DNA from: DASUHT01 sp038230835 | GTDB lineage: Bacteria > Actinomycetota > Thermoleophilia > Gaiellales > JAICJC01 | Reading direction: 5' to 3' | Length of the DNA stretch: 64,000 bases | Assembly: GCA_038230835.1 (NCBI GenBank) | Contig: JBBRMM010000006.1 | Location: forward strand, 95,530 to 159,529 | In this document: positions 34,648-44,081 of the stretch, in pieces | How the letters are laid out: every line of letters begins with the position of its first letter | How positions within the stretch are numbered: position 1 is the stretch's first letter | The notes under the pieces: generated by a model | The model's database searches: none | What the model was told of the DNA's origin: nothing | The model's input: only the letters and a program-made list of their open reading frames with translations | Translations under genes and position numbers: made by a program

Positions 34648-35324
34648 TCGCGCATGCGGTCGAGGCCCGCGGCCTTTACCACATCTACCGCGAAGCGGAA
34701 GTTGAGACCGTAGCGCTTCGCGGTGCCGAGATCGTGCTTGATCCCGGGTCGTGGACAAGTTTGATGGGGCCGTCGGGAAGCGGCAAGAGCACCCTGATAA
34801 GCGTCCTTGCGGGCCTGTTGGAGCCGAATGGGGGATCGGTGATGATCGACGGGTATGACATCACCCGATTGCCACCGGCAGAGCGTGCACGGCGGCGCAG
34901 ACGGAGCATCGGCCTGGTCATGCAGCGAGATAATCTCCATCCCTTGCTCGACGTTGCGGGCAATATCGCGCTCCCGCTTCGGCTCGACGGTCGCCCTGCC
35001 GCGGAGGTGGCTGCGCGGGTTAGGGAGCTGGTTCGCCGAGTCGGCCTCCTTGATCGACGGCGGAGCCGTGTGGGACAACTGTCAGGAGGCGAGATGCAAA
35101 GAGCCGCGATCGCACTCGCCGTGGCCGCCAGGCCCAGGGTCCTTCTGACTGATGAGCCAACGGGCGAGTTAGATGAAACCACCGCGTCGGGGGTTCTCGA
35201 TCTACTTGACGAGCTCCGATCAGAAGGCACGGCAATGCTCACAGTCACTCACAACCCGCAGGTCGCTGCGCGCGCGGATCGCCAGTTGACCATGCGAGAC
35301 GGCGAGGTCGTCGGTGTCGGATGA
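34644..35324 (+). CDS. MacB/LolD-type ABC ATPase, first
   Basis: A 226-residue ATPase starting at the ATG that overlaps the lipoprotein stop: Walker A LMGPSGSGKSTLISVL, Q-loop VMQRDNLHP, signature QLSGGEMQRAAIALA, Walker B RVLLTDEPTGELD and switch VTHNPQ. This is the MacB/LolD class that works with FtsX-type permeases. Its stop lies 11 bases inside the next ATPase gene. Confidence 0.9.
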   Translation: MIAHAVEARGLYHIYREAEVETVALRGAEIVLDPGSWTSLMGPSGSGKSTLISVLAGLLEPNGGSVMIDGYDITRLPPAERARRRRRSIGLVMQRDNLHPLLDVAGNIALPLRLDGRPAAEVAARVRELVRRVGLLDRRRSRVGQLSGGEMQRAAIALAVAARPRVLLTDEPTGELDETTASGVLDLLDELRSEGTAMLTVTHNPQVAARADRQLTMRDGEVVGVG

Positions 35325-36024
35325 CGCACCCGTCGTCGAGGCGATCGACGTCACCCGCGTTCATGGATCGCATCAGCTCGCTGTGCAGGCCCTTGGTGGA
35401 GTATCTCTCGCAGTCAAGCGCGGCGAGGTCGTCGCGATCGTTGGTCCCAGCGGATCGGGCAAGAGCACGTTGTTGTTCCTGCTAGGGGGCCTCGACCAAC
35501 CGACATCCGGGAGCATTTGCGTCCAGGGAACCGACTGGGCGAGCCTGGCGGGTGCTGAACGAGCACGCTTCCGCAGGCGCGGGTGTGGATTCATCCTCCA
35601 GGGCATGGCGCTTCTGCCCCAGGCCACGGCCGAGGAGAACGTCGAGGTCCCGCTGCTTCTGGACGGCGTTCCGCCGGACGAGCGGACGGTGCGGGTGGCA
35701 GAGGCACTCGAGCGGGTCGATCTGGTCGAGCACGCGCTCAAGCTTCCTGATCAGCTGTCAGGGGGTCAGCAGCAACGCGTCGCGATCGCTCGTGCGCTGA
35801 TTACCCGACCTGCGCTAGTGCTCGCGGACGAGCCGACTGGCAGCCTTGACACGATCACAGGTCAATCGATCACACAGCTTTTGATCGACGCCGCATCCTC
35901 CCAGCGCGCGGCAGTTGTGCTCGTCACGCACGACCCGGCCGTGGCGACACACGCGGATCGCATCGTCGAGCTGCATTCAGGCCATCTGACGTCTCGCGAC
36001 GCTCCAGGCGGTGGTGCCAGGTGA
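35314..36024 (+). CDS. MacB/LolD-type ABC ATPase, second
   Basis: A 236-residue ATPase: Walker A IVGPSGSGKSTLLFLLGGLD, Q-loop FILQGMALLPQ, signature QLSGGQQQRVAIARAL, Walker B LVLADEPTGSLD and switch VTHDPAVA. The GTG start overlaps the preceding gene. The two ATPases may form a heterodimer on the single permease that follows, an unusual but known layout. Its stop overlaps the permease start. Confidence 0.9.
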   Translation: MSDDAPVVEAIDVTRVHGSHQLAVQALGGVSLAVKRGEVVAIVGPSGSGKSTLLFLLGGLDQPTSGSICVQGTDWASLAGAERARFRRRGCGFILQGMALLPQATAEENVEVPLLLDGVPPDERTVRVAEALERVDLVEHALKLPDQLSGGQQQRVAIARALITRPALVLADEPTGSLDTITGQSITQLLIDAASSQRAAVVLVTHDPAVATHADRIVELHSGHLTSRDAPGGGAR

Positions 36025-38699
36025 TTCTGCGGCTGCTGTTCGAAAGCCTGCGCCGCGCGCCTCGTCGCGTCATCCTGGGAGCCGTCGGCGTTGCGTTCCC
36101 GGTGGCGATGCTGGGCTCAACGCTGCTGTTTATCGACTCCGCCGTGACATCCATGACCGGCGTCGCGCTGCAACCCGTGCAAGTGGAGCAGCGCGCGCTC
36201 GCGACCTCACTCAACGTGAACATGACACGAGTCAGCCGACAGCTCGCCGCGCTGCCGGGAGTGACTCACGTCGACCGGTTTGCGTCCGCTGACGTCGTTG
36301 TCCGAACGTCGGCAACAGCCGCGGGGTCAACGGCGCGACTGTTCGCCGTCGACCCCGCATACATTCGCCATTACCCGTGGGTGCGAGTGGTCAACGGCCA
36401 CCTGGGCGGAGCCATGCTCGACCAGGCGCTCCGAGACTCACTCCCCGCGTTTGTCGACGCCCGCTCCGTGACCATCGACATCCCCGGCGGCGGCCGCTTG
36501 CCCCTCACCCTGCCGATCTCCGGTGTTGTCGATCTGCGTAGCGCCCTGCCCACCTGGTTTGCGATCCCGTCCGGTGACGTACAGGGAGACGTCGCACTGG
36601 TGCCGCGTGCGATCGTCGTTCCCTACGCTGAGTTCCAGCGCACGCTCCTCCCCGCGTTGATTACGAAACTCGGTCCGCAAACGCCGGTGCTCAACCCCAG
36701 CCTGACGGACCTACCACCGGTCAGCTTTGAGGCACACATCTCTGTGAGCCACTACGCCTACCCGTCAGATCCCGGAACGGCGCTAGTGTGGTCGGACGCC
36801 TTGAGGCATCTACTCGAGCGGCAACCACCCCCGGGCCTGATCGTTGTTTCAGATAACGCCGCCGAGCCTCTGTCGGAGGCCTCTGCCGACGCCACCAACG
36901 CGAAGATCTTGTTTCTGCTGCTGGGCATCCCAGGTGTGCTGGTAGCCGCCGCCCTAGGGCTCGCCGCCCAATCCGCCTTGGCGGAAGCACACCGCCGCGA
37001 GGACGCGCTGCTTCGGCTACGAGGTGCCACCGAACGCCAACTGCTCGGCTTGGCCGCCGCAACCGCCGCGGTCGCCGGCATCGTCGGATCAGGCATCGGC
37101 CTCGCCATCGCGGCCACCGCCGTCCGCGCCGTGGTCGGACCGGCAGCTTGGAACGCTCTGTCGGGCGGATCGCTGATCATCGCGGGTGCGGCGGCGCTCG
37201 CCGCCGGCGCGGCAGTCACCGCAGTGCGCCTCATCCTTCTCGTCCGCGCCAACCGCACGTCTGTGAGCGCCAGTCGGCAGCTGCTCGAATACGGGTGGCG
37301 ACCGCTATGGCTGCGCGCCCACCTCGACGTGGTCGCAATCGTGCTCGGTGTCACGGTCCTCGGCATCAACCTCCTTTCGGGAGGCTTGCAACAGAACCCG
37401 ATCCCGGCCGCCCAAGGGGCAACCCTAGGACTCTCGTTCTACGTCCTGCTCGGCCCGATCGCGCTGTGGATCGGCCTGACACTGCTCGCCGTCCGCGGCC
37501 TGCTCTTGATCTCCCGACGCTGGGCCGCCCCCGGTCGCGCCCGCGGGCTTCGATCGTGGCGCCGCGCGGCCCTCCGGTGGCTCGCCCGCCGCCCAGCCCG
37601 CACCAGCGTGGCGCTTGTGCTCGGCGCCCTCGCCGTCGCCTTCGGCACCCAGGTAGTCACATTCGTCGCCACCTACCAAACCGCCAAACAGGCCGACGCT
37701 ACCGCCGCATTCGGCGCCGATCTGCGTCTCACACCCGGCGACCCGATCTACCCGCTGCCCAGGCTCGGCCGCGAAGTCGCGAACGTCAGCCCGATCCGCA
37801 TGATCCCAGTTCGCGCCGGCACCGACCGAAAGACCATCCTCGCTCTCGACCTCAACACCTATACACGAACCGTCAACGCATCGCCAAGCCTGATCTCCGG
37901 CGCCGGACTCTCCGCACTCGCCCACGACCCCCGCGGTGTCATCGTCGCATCCGAGATCGCGACCGACTTCGCCGTCGGGCCCGGAGACAACCTTCCACTC
38001 ACGCTCTTTCCCGACGACCGCGACAAAAGCCGAAACTTCACCCTCCACGTCGTCGGCGTCTACCGATCGATCGCCCCCTCCAACCCACCCACCGAGATGG
38101 TCATGTCCACCGCCGGCGTGCCCTCTTACCTGCTCGCCCCACCGGACTTCTACCTCGCCCGCACAGCTCCCGGCCACCCCCCAGCAACCGTCGCCGCCGA
38201 CCTGCTTCAACGCCCACAACTCCGCCAAATATTCGCCATCAGCACCCTCGCCAGCCAAGCCCATGCCAATCAACGAAGCCTGACCACCCTCAACCTCTCC
38301 GGTCTGCAACAAATCGAATCCGTCGGCGCAGCCCTGATCGCCGCAGTGGGCGTCGCCCTCCTCGGCGCATTCGTGGCACTCGAACGACGCCGCGAACTCG
38401 CAGTCCTCCAAGCCATCGGCGCCGACACACTACAAGTCATCACCGGCCCCGCAATCGAAGGACTCATCGCCGTGCTCGGAAGCATCACCATCGGACTGCC
38501 CATCGGCCTTTGCCTCGGAGTCCTCGCCGTACGCATCCTCGGCCTCTTCTTCACCCTCCCACCCCCGCTCCTCACCCTCCCAGCACTCCCACTCGCAGCA
38601 TTCGTCCTACTCACCGTCGCCACCTCCGCCATGGCACTCGGCGCCACCCTCCTCACCATCAGTCACACCAACCAAACAACGACCCTCAGAGAACCCTAA
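36021..38699 (+). CDS. FtsX/MacB-like ABC permease, 892 aa
   Basis: A large permease with an N-terminal helix, a periplasmic-side MacB-like domain of about 250 residues, a first block of helices (about 295-415), a second soluble domain (about 560-745) and a C-terminal FtsX block of helices (about 760-890). This double FtsX layout matches permeases of lipoprotein-export or antimicrobial-resistance type. The GTG start overlaps the second ATPase stop. Together, genes 33868-38699 form one exporter operon, probably moving lipid or peptide substrates away from the membrane with the lipoprotein. Confidence 0.88.
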   Translation: MILRLLFESLRRAPRRVILGAVGVAFPVAMLGSTLLFIDSAVTSMTGVALQPVQVEQRALATSLNVNMTRVSRQLAALPGVTHVDRFASADVVVRTSATAAGSTARLFAVDPAYIRHYPWVRVVNGHLGGAMLDQALRDSLPAFVDARSVTIDIPGGGRLPLTLPISGVVDLRSALPTWFAIPSGDVQGDVALVPRAIVVPYAEFQRTLLPALITKLGPQTPVLNPSLTDLPPVSFEAHISVSHYAYPSDPGTALVWSDALRHLLERQPPPGLIVVSDNAAEPLSEASADATNAKILFLLLGIPGVLVAAALGLAAQSALAEAHRREDALLRLRGATERQLLGLAAATAAVAGIVGSGIGLAIAATAVRAVVGPAAWNALSGGSLIIAGAAALAAGAAVTAVRLILLVRANRTSVSASRQLLEYGWRPLWLRAHLDVVAIVLGVTVLGINLLSGGLQQNPIPAAQGATLGLSFYVLLGPIALWIGLTLLAVRGLLLISRRWAAPGRARGLRSWRRAALRWLARRPARTSVALVLGALAVAFGTQVVTFVATYQTAKQADATAAFGADLRLTPGDPIYPLPRLGREVANVSPIRMIPVRAGTDRKTILALDLNTYTRTVNASPSLISGAGLSALAHDPRGVIVASEIATDFAVGPGDNLPLTLFPDDRDKSRNFTLHVVGVYRSIAPSNPPTEMVMSTAGVPSYLLAPPDFYLARTAPGHPPATVAADLLQRPQLRQIFAISTLASQAHANQRSLTTLNLSGLQQIESVGAALIAAVGVALLGAFVALERRRELAVLQAIGADTLQVITGPAIEGLIAVLGSITIGLPIGLCLGVLAVRILGLFFTLPPPLLTLPALPLAAFVLLTVATSAMALGATLLTISHTNQTTTLREP

Positions 38700-39318
38700 A
38701 CCGACCTTGCCAAACGAATCGGCGTGAGTTCTGGACATCGCCGCGTGCTCGGACCTCGGCCGACTTCCATCGCCGGGTTATATCCGAGACGTCCGCGGGA
38801 AACGGAGCGAGAACCAAAGGTGCTCACCATTCCGGAGTAGGCTCGATACGGAGCGCCGGCGATCGGGGCGGCCATGGGGTGCCCCGCCTCCCCACCCGTC
38901 GGCCCGGGCGTTCCACCGACTCCGGGCGACCGAGAGCGCGGGCCACCTCGCCTCGGAGACTGCACGCGCGCGTCGACCCTGTGCGGATCAAGGATCGACC
39001 GATGCTCGCCATAATGTTGTGCACATGACCGCGCCGCCGAATGGTGCCATCGAGAGCGAGGCGTGGCACGGCGCCGCCAAGCGCTGAGCGTCCTGCGGCT
39101 GTGTCAGACCTGCGGAGGAGTCGGATGGATCGCGCCACCCACCAAGCGACGCCACTCCCAGCGATCGCTATAGCCTGCACTCGTCAGTAGGCGCCCGAAG
39201 ACCGGGCGGAATGCTGTCCGACCGCTGCTCGGCGCGTCCTCGGGTCATTCCGTCGCTCGCGGTAGTCCAGCCGCGAATCGACCTGCCTTCGAATCACCGA
39301 GGTGCTGGTAATCGCGCG
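38700..39318. other. Stretch without a supported gene
   Basis: No coding frame is convincing in any direction and no repeat or RNA feature is visible. Confidence 0.35.
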
Positions 39319-39468
39319 TCAGTCGCCGAGGGCGTGAAGGCGCGCCTCGTCCCCGGGCTGCAGCTTCGCGAACACGTCCTCCGCCGACTCGGGTCGCTCC
39401 CCGCGGCCCCTGGCCAGCGCGCTCCGCGCGACTCCACCGTTCGGCGAGGCGCCGCCGAGGAACGTCAT
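39319..39468 (-). CDS. Possible 49-aa protein
   Basis: An ATG frame on the minus strand encoding SPNGGVARSALARGRGERPE, SAEDVFAKLQPGDEARLHAL. The acidic, helical C-terminal half looks like a small antitoxin or regulator tail, but no family is recognised. It is divergent from the HTH gene at 39547. Confidence 0.3.
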   Translation of the reverse strand: MTFLGGASPNGGVARSALARGRGERPESAEDVFAKLQPGDEARLHALGD

Positions 39469-39546
39469 GTGCGCTTGGCTGGAGCAAGAAGTGGGGTCCC
39501 GATGCGACTACGATCCGAACACGAAACCGAGAGGAGCAAAAATGAC

Positions 39547-39989
39547 GTGTTTGAAGAACTCAAAGCCGCCTTCGACCCCCTCCGGACGACGATCAACGCC
39601 GGCGACCAAGCGCGCCACACGCGCGACGCCGCGATCCGTCGCTTCGCCGCCAGCAGCCGCTACTACCAGGTCGACATCGCCGCGCACGCCGGCGTCAGCC
39701 GCCAGTACGTATCCAAGCTCGCCGCGCAAGCCCGCACCCCCCCCAGTTCAAGCTGACGCCACCACGGTTTGCCGCCGCGGCCGAAGAGGAGTGGGTCAAA
39801 AACGCGCTCACCGAACTCGCCGACCCAGACTTCGACCCCGACATCCTCGAACCCGGCGACTACTTCACAGCCGACGACGCCAACACCCTCCTAGCCGTAG
39901 CCGCCGCACAAGGCGTCACCTTCACCGCGGAAACCGTCGCCACGCTCGACCGGATCGCCAACCGCCGCGTCGCAGGAGCCGCAGCATGA
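39547..39989 (+). CDS. Small HTH protein with a frameshift at a C8 tract
   Basis: From a GTG behind GAGAGGAG the frame encodes a helical domain (FEELKAAFDPLRTTINAGDQ) and an HTH (YQVDIAAHAGVSRQYVSKLA). It stops at 39756, just after a run of eight C (39737-39744). The neighbouring frame then continues without a start of its own: FKLTPPRFAAAAEEEWVKNA, ADPDFDPDILEPGDYFTADD, ending at 39989 on the next gene's ATG. Nine C would make one 147-residue protein. Either slippage (biological or sequencing) or decay. Confidence 0.6.
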
Positions 39990-40216
39990 GCACCGCCGAC
40001 CTCGAACGACAACGCGACGGCCACGCCCACGTCCTCCAAAAGTACGGCGAAGCAGCCGCCAACCAGGCCGAAAACCTCCGCGGCGCCATCATCACCGCCC
40101 ACACCGCCGGATGGGACACGGCCAAGATCGCCGACCACGCCGGCCTCACCATCACCCGCGTCCAAGACGTCATCGACCGTGATGAAGCCCTGAAAGCCGC
40201 CATCAAGGCTGACTAG
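39986..40216 (+). CDS. Small HTH protein, 76 aa
   Basis: Starts at the ATG overlapping the previous stop (ATGA). A 76-residue protein with an N-terminal helix (ERQRDGHAHVLQKYGEAAAN) and a C-terminal HTH-like segment (TAKIADHAGLTITRVQDVID). The pair with the preceding HTH gene looks like a plasmid or phage control unit. Confidence 0.6.
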   Translation: MSTADLERQRDGHAHVLQKYGEAAANQAENLRGAIITAHTAGWDTAKIADHAGLTITRVQDVIDRDEALKAAIKAD

Positions 40217-40451
40217 CCGGACGCCGGTCGACAGAAGAGTCGGCAACGCTGCGGCCACAATGCCGTCGTGCTCCGTCCGTTGGATAGTCGACCCGTCGCG
40301 GGCTTGCATTGGGGCGGTTTCGCTCGTTGTAGCCGGGCCACGCGGAGAGCGTCTATTTGGCCGATCTGCAGGAACTTTGGTGGGGGTGTATCGTCTTGGC
40401 TCGTGTGTTGGTCGTCTCGGTGGTTTTGCCGGGACCGATGAGGGGGTAGAT

Positions 40452-41582
40452 GTGCGAGCGCGAATCGTGTTTTTGGCGGTTGTTGGCGTCGTTGCCGGCG
40501 GGGTGCTGGGTGGATCGGCCGCGGTGGCGGCTCAGTCGGCTTCCACAGCGACGGTGACGACGGTTGTGTCGGGGTTGGACAATCCGCGTGGGCTGGCGTT
40601 TGGCGGGGACGGTCGGCTGTACGTGGCTGAGGCGGGTCACGGCGGTCCGAACTGCAGCCCGGACGGGACGACCTGCGTTGGGCTGACAAGCGCGATCAGC
40701 AGGATCAACATCGCGGCTGGCAGTCGGCAGCGGGTCGTGTCTGGCCTGGTGTCGATTGCGGGTTCCGATGGGACGGGCGCGATCGGCCTCGGCGGTATCT
40801 CGTTCTTGGGCCAGGCGGTGTTTGGGATCGAGGGCGCGTCCAGCGCGGGGGTGCCGCCTAGCGGCTTTCCAGCGTGGCTGCTCGCGGCGGCCAGGAACCA
40901 GCTTGGTCGGTTGATCGTTGGCAACACCACTACCGGTCACTGGTCGTCGGTGGCGAACGTCGGCCTGCACGACTACCAGTGGAGCGAACAGCACAAGAAC
41001 CTAGTGCCGGGCCAGTTCCCCGACGCCAACCCCTACGGCGTGCTGGCGGGGGACACGCGCTGGGTGGTCGACGCGGGCTCAAACACGCTTGACCGCATCA
41101 ACAAGGATGGCGAAGTGACCGTGGTCAAGTTCTTTCCCAACCCGCCGTCATCTGACGCGGTGCCGACGTGTCTGGCTCGCGGGCGAGACGGCGCGCTTTA
41201 CATCGGCGAGTTGACCGGCGGCGGCAACAAGCCGGGAGCGTCGGTGGTATGGCGCTACGCACCATCAACCAACACGTTGACGTCGTGGGCGACCGGCCTC
41301 ACCGCGGTCACCGGATGTGGGTTTGGTCACGACGGGCAGTTCTACGCGACCGAGTTCTCGTCGCTGGGCCTTGACCACGCGGCACCTGGCACCGGCCGCG
41401 TCGTACGCGTCCCGGCCCACAGCAGCTCGCCGATCACCGTGGTCGGCAGCCTCAACTTCCCCGGAGGCTTCGCGGCCGGCCCGGACGGGTCACTCTACGT
41501 CTCCAACTGGAGCGTACTGCCAGCCCGCGGCCCAGCCGGAGCACCAACCGGATCGGTCGTGCGCATCAAACTCAACCCGTAA
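40452..41582 (+). CDS. Secreted ScyD/ScyE-type beta-propeller protein
   Basis: A 376-residue exported protein: signal RIVFLAVVGVVAGGVLGGSA followed by NHL/SMP-30-like blades, with LDNPRGLAFGGDGRLYVAEA, GGPNCSPDGTTCVGLTSAIS and the ending GGFAAGPDGSLYVSNW. This is the ScyD/ScyE arrangement, named for proteins of the cyanobacterial scytonemin cluster, but its relatives in actinobacteria have no assigned job. GTG 40452 is preceded by GAGGGGG. A strong terminator follows. Confidence 0.85.
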   Translation: MRARIVFLAVVGVVAGGVLGGSAAVAAQSASTATVTTVVSGLDNPRGLAFGGDGRLYVAEAGHGGPNCSPDGTTCVGLTSAISRINIAAGSRQRVVSGLVSIAGSDGTGAIGLGGISFLGQAVFGIEGASSAGVPPSGFPAWLLAAARNQLGRLIVGNTTTGHWSSVANVGLHDYQWSEQHKNLVPGQFPDANPYGVLAGDTRWVVDAGSNTLDRINKDGEVTVVKFFPNPPSSDAVPTCLARGRDGALYIGELTGGGNKPGASVVWRYAPSTNTLTSWATGLTAVTGCGFGHDGQFYATEFSSLGLDHAAPGTGRVVRVPAHSSSPITVVGSLNFPGGFAAGPDGSLYVSNWSVLPARGPAGAPTGSVVRIKLNP

Positions 41583-41598
41583 ACCCGCACGGATCACG

Positions 41599-41630
41599 CC
41601 GGGGCGGACCGAATCGGGTCCGCCCCGGCA
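41599..41630 (+). terminator. Strong GC-rich hairpin
   Basis: A perfect 13-bp stem (GCCGGGGCGGACC at 41599-41611 with GGTCCGCCCCGGC at 41618-41630) and a six-base loop 17 bases after the stop of the ScyD/E-like gene. There is no T-run, as is common for actinobacterial terminators. Confidence 0.7.
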
Positions 41631-41700
41631 GACGCGAATCACCAAACAGGCGCCTCATCGGAGTCGGTGCTCGACCGTGGTCGAGAAGGAAGGAGTCTCA

Positions 41701-42098
41701 TGCGCGCTGCACGCTCGCTCCACGGCGGCCTCGCCCACGTCTTCGCAGGTCTGATCATCGTCCAGTTCTTCCTCGCGGGGTTAGGCGCGTTTGCCACCGT
41801 CCACAACAAGAAGTTCAGCGACAACAACTTCGGCCCCCACGGCGCGCTCGGCACCCTGTTAGTCGTCTTCGCGCTGGTGATCCTCCTCGTCGCCTTGGTA
41901 GGACGCTGGTCGGGTCGAGCGACCAAGCTGAGCGCCGCACTGTTCGGCCTGATGGTGGTGCAGTTCATCCTCGGGATATCCGGCGCCGGCACGGCCGCCT
42001 GGCTCGGCGGTCTCCACGCCACAAACGCCCTCATCATCACCGCAGTCACCTACCTACTCGTCCGCGACGCACGGCGAAGCCCCGCATCTGCGCCGTGA
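41701..42098 (+). CDS. Four-helix membrane protein (DUF6220-like)
   Basis: A 132-residue protein with four hydrophobic segments (VFAGLIIVQFFLAGLGAF, LGTLLVVFALVILLVALVG, LFGLMVVQFILGISG, NALIITAVTYLLV). His and Gly in the loops (FGPHGALG, GLHATNAL) repeat in helices 2 and 4, suggesting an internal duplication and possibly heme binding. ATG 41701 is preceded by GGAAGGAGTCTC. I recall a DUF6220 family of this shape, with no known function. Confidence 0.65.
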
Positions 42099-42255
42099 CC
42101 CCGCAACCGCCCGCCCAGCGTTCAGGCCACGCACTCGTCCCGTTGAGTCCGCGAGCCTAGTCGTCGCCGAAAGCCTAGGCAACGCAACCACGTAGCGCCC
42201 GGCGACAGATACGACTCCCTGAGCCACAAATCAGCGATAACCGCCTTCCCACTCC

Positions 42256-42717
42256 ATGGCGAGCAACCTAGATAGCCGAGCGAGAACTGAGCTGGGGGCG
42301 ACGCGGAAAAGGACTGTTGCGCTGTGTCGGCGTGTGAGGGCGAAGGCGCGTGCGTGGGCGCGACGCGCGCGAGGGCTGGGTCGTCGCTACGCTGTAGCCC
42401 CAACCGGTGCTGGACGGCGTAGCGTTCGCCGCGTGCTGACCCTCCGCCCCTCGCCGCCGCAGGAAGTGGTGCCGCGCGAGTGGGGCGACGCTGACCTCGA
42501 CCCGATCGAGGCTCGGCCGCGGGTTCGTTGTGCGACGCCGGACTGTGGGACGTGGCTGAGCCGGTATCGGCCACCGGGCGCCACGGTGTGCTGCGCGTGC
42601 GAGCTGCAGGGCCGCGGCCCCCAGGTCGACAACGTCGTCAGCATCGGCGCGTTGGTGGGCTCGTACGGCGCCACGTGGCGCCGCCGCTACGACACCGCCC
42701 GAACCTCCACGCCGTGA
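42256..42717 (+). CDS. Basic protein with a zinc-ribbon-like cysteine cluster
   Basis: A 153-residue protein. The N-terminal half is strongly basic (RKRTVALCRRVRAKARAWAR); the centre has RCATPDCGTWLSRYRPPGA followed by TVCCACE, a Cx4C ... CxxC pattern that could bind zinc. No family recognised. Possibly a nucleic-acid-binding protein of mobile-element origin. Confidence 0.55.
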   Translation: MASNLDSRARTELGATRKRTVALCRRVRAKARAWARRARGLGRRYAVAPTGAGRRSVRRVLTLRPSPPQEVVPREWGDADLDPIEARPRVRCATPDCGTWLSRYRPPGATVCCACELQGRGPQVDNVVSIGALVGSYGATWRRRYDTARTSTP

Positions 42718-42732
42718 GATACTGGCCGTCGC

Positions 42733-43026
42733 ATGGCTTGGCGGATCGTTCTCCTGGTTGGCGCGGTGCTCGCCGTCACGCTTGGCGGTGCTGGAATCTA
42801 TGTCGACGAAAACCCGCCCACTGCCCGCGCCTGCAACACCGTGACGAAGCACGACTCGTTTGGGGACATCACGGGCCATTCGACGTCCTGTTACCACTAC
42901 CCCAACATCTCACGGGCGCATCAGGAGAGCCGCTACCTCCGCTACGCAGCCTTCGGGGTGATCGTGGTCACGCTCGCAAGCATCCCGCTCCTTCGCCGCC
43001 CAGTGCGGCCGAGTCCGACTATCTAG
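42733..43026 (+). CDS. Two-helix membrane protein, hypothetical
   Basis: A 97-residue protein with helices at both ends (RIVLLVGAVLAVTLGGAGIY and RYAAFGVIVVTLASIPLL) and a central extracytoplasmic loop containing two cysteines (ACNTVTKHD, STSCYHYP) that could form a disulfide. It starts 15 bases after the preceding gene and overlaps the 3' end of the resolvase by eight bases. Confidence 0.55.
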   Translation: MAWRIVLLVGAVLAVTLGGAGIYVDENPPTARACNTVTKHDSFGDITGHSTSCYHYPNISRAHQESRYLRYAAFGVIVVTLASIPLLRRPVRPSPTI

Positions 43027-43705
43027 CCGATGCGAGGTGCACGCGTATGGCTTCCGCTTCGGCGTCGAGCCTGGCGGTCTGGTAGGCGCGCTGAACGCTC
43101 GACACCCGCCACTGCGTCCCGCCGCGCGTGGTGGGGACGTGGTCGGTGTTGAGACGGTCGGCGATCGACTGCCACGTCTTGCCAGCGTCGCGCTCACGAG
43201 TCACGCGACGGAGCACGGCTGGATCGGTGTGATGCCGCGGCCCGAGCCTGGCGCCGCGCGCCTTCTTGGCGGCCAGCGCTTCCTTTGTTCGCGCCGAGAT
43301 CAGGTTCCGCTCGAGTTCGGCGGCGTTGGCCATCATCACGGCCGCGAAGCGACCGGCCGGCGTCGACGTGTCGACCGGCATGTCCATCACCAGCACCGCC
43401 CACTTCTCACGCTCCGCGCGGCGAAGCAGCATGGCAAAGTCGATGACGTCACGGCTGACACGGTCAAGCCGGCTCGCGACGAGCACACCGCCAACCTTGC
43501 GGGCGTGATCAGCTGCGGCGGCGAGCCCGCCCCGTCCTTCGGTCGTCTTGCCGCTGGCGACGTCGTGGTAATCGGCGGCGAACACCCAGCCACGCCGGCC
43601 GGTCTCCGCGCGGATGGCCGCCTCTTGAGCATCGAGCCCGAGGTGGGAGTCGTGCTGTTCGGTGGTCGAGCAGCGTCGGTAGGCGACTGCGGCGAGAGGT
43701 TCCAT
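43019..43705 (-). CDS. Serine recombinase (resolvase/invertase family)
   Basis: A 228-residue serine recombinase: the catalytic Ser13 in AYRRCSTTEQHDSHLGLDAQ, the central VGGVLVASRLDRVSRDVIDF with the conserved arginines, and a C-terminal HTH (AGKTWQSIADRLNTDHVPTT). Size and layout are those of resolvases or invertases, not of large phage integrases. It could resolve co-integrates or invert a segment nearby. ATG 43705 is a standard start. Confidence 0.88.
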   Translation of the reverse strand: MEPLAAVAYRRCSTTEQHDSHLGLDAQEAAIRAETGRRGWVFAADYHDVASGKTTEGRGGLAAAADHARKVGGVLVASRLDRVSRDVIDFAMLLRRAEREKWAVLVMDMPVDTSTPAGRFAAVMMANAAELERNLISARTKEALAAKKARGARLGPRHHTDPAVLRRVTRERDAGKTWQSIADRLNTDHVPTTRGGTQWRVSSVQRAYQTARLDAEAEAIRVHLASAR

Positions 43706-43754
43706 ACCCCGAACCGTACCACACTACCCTCGTAATGCGGTAACCAGTCGTGGT

Positions 43755-43904
43755 CTAGGCGTCGTGGTCGAGCGCCATCGCGGCGCCTCGAAGCCGCTCC
43801 GCGAACCAAGCCGGCGCGCGCAGCTCGCCGCGGTCTATGGCCGAGACGACGCGGCGGAGGATCGCGGCGGCCTCTCGCCGAGACGCTGGGCTGACGCGTG
43901 CCAT
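43755..43904 (-). CDS. Small 49-aa protein upstream of the resolvase
   Basis: An ATG frame of 49 codons: SPASRREAAAILRRVVSAID, RGELRAPAWFAERLRGAAMA. It is helical and basic, of the type often carried by actinobacterial phages and plasmids, with no assigned function. It runs in the same direction as the resolvase, 49 bases ahead of it. Confidence 0.45.
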   Translation of the reverse strand: MARVSPASRREAAAILRRVVSAIDRGELRAPAWFAERLRGAAMALDHDA

Positions 43905-44081
43905 GCCGGAAGTCTATGGCGACGACCGGACTGACGGGCTGCGTCACGTCCCCAGGTATCCGTTCTTTCAGCCTTCGTCCGTCGACACGAAGGCACGGCG
44001 GCGCCGGTGGTCGTAGACTCCACCGCTGATGAGCGACACGAGTCGGGGTACCTGGTGGACGGCCTCCTGTGGAAGTGTGTG

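Noticed and set aside
37148..39028. A long Arg/Pro-rich frame on the plus strand
   Set aside because: It is a shadow of the FtsX permease frame in GC-rich DNA.
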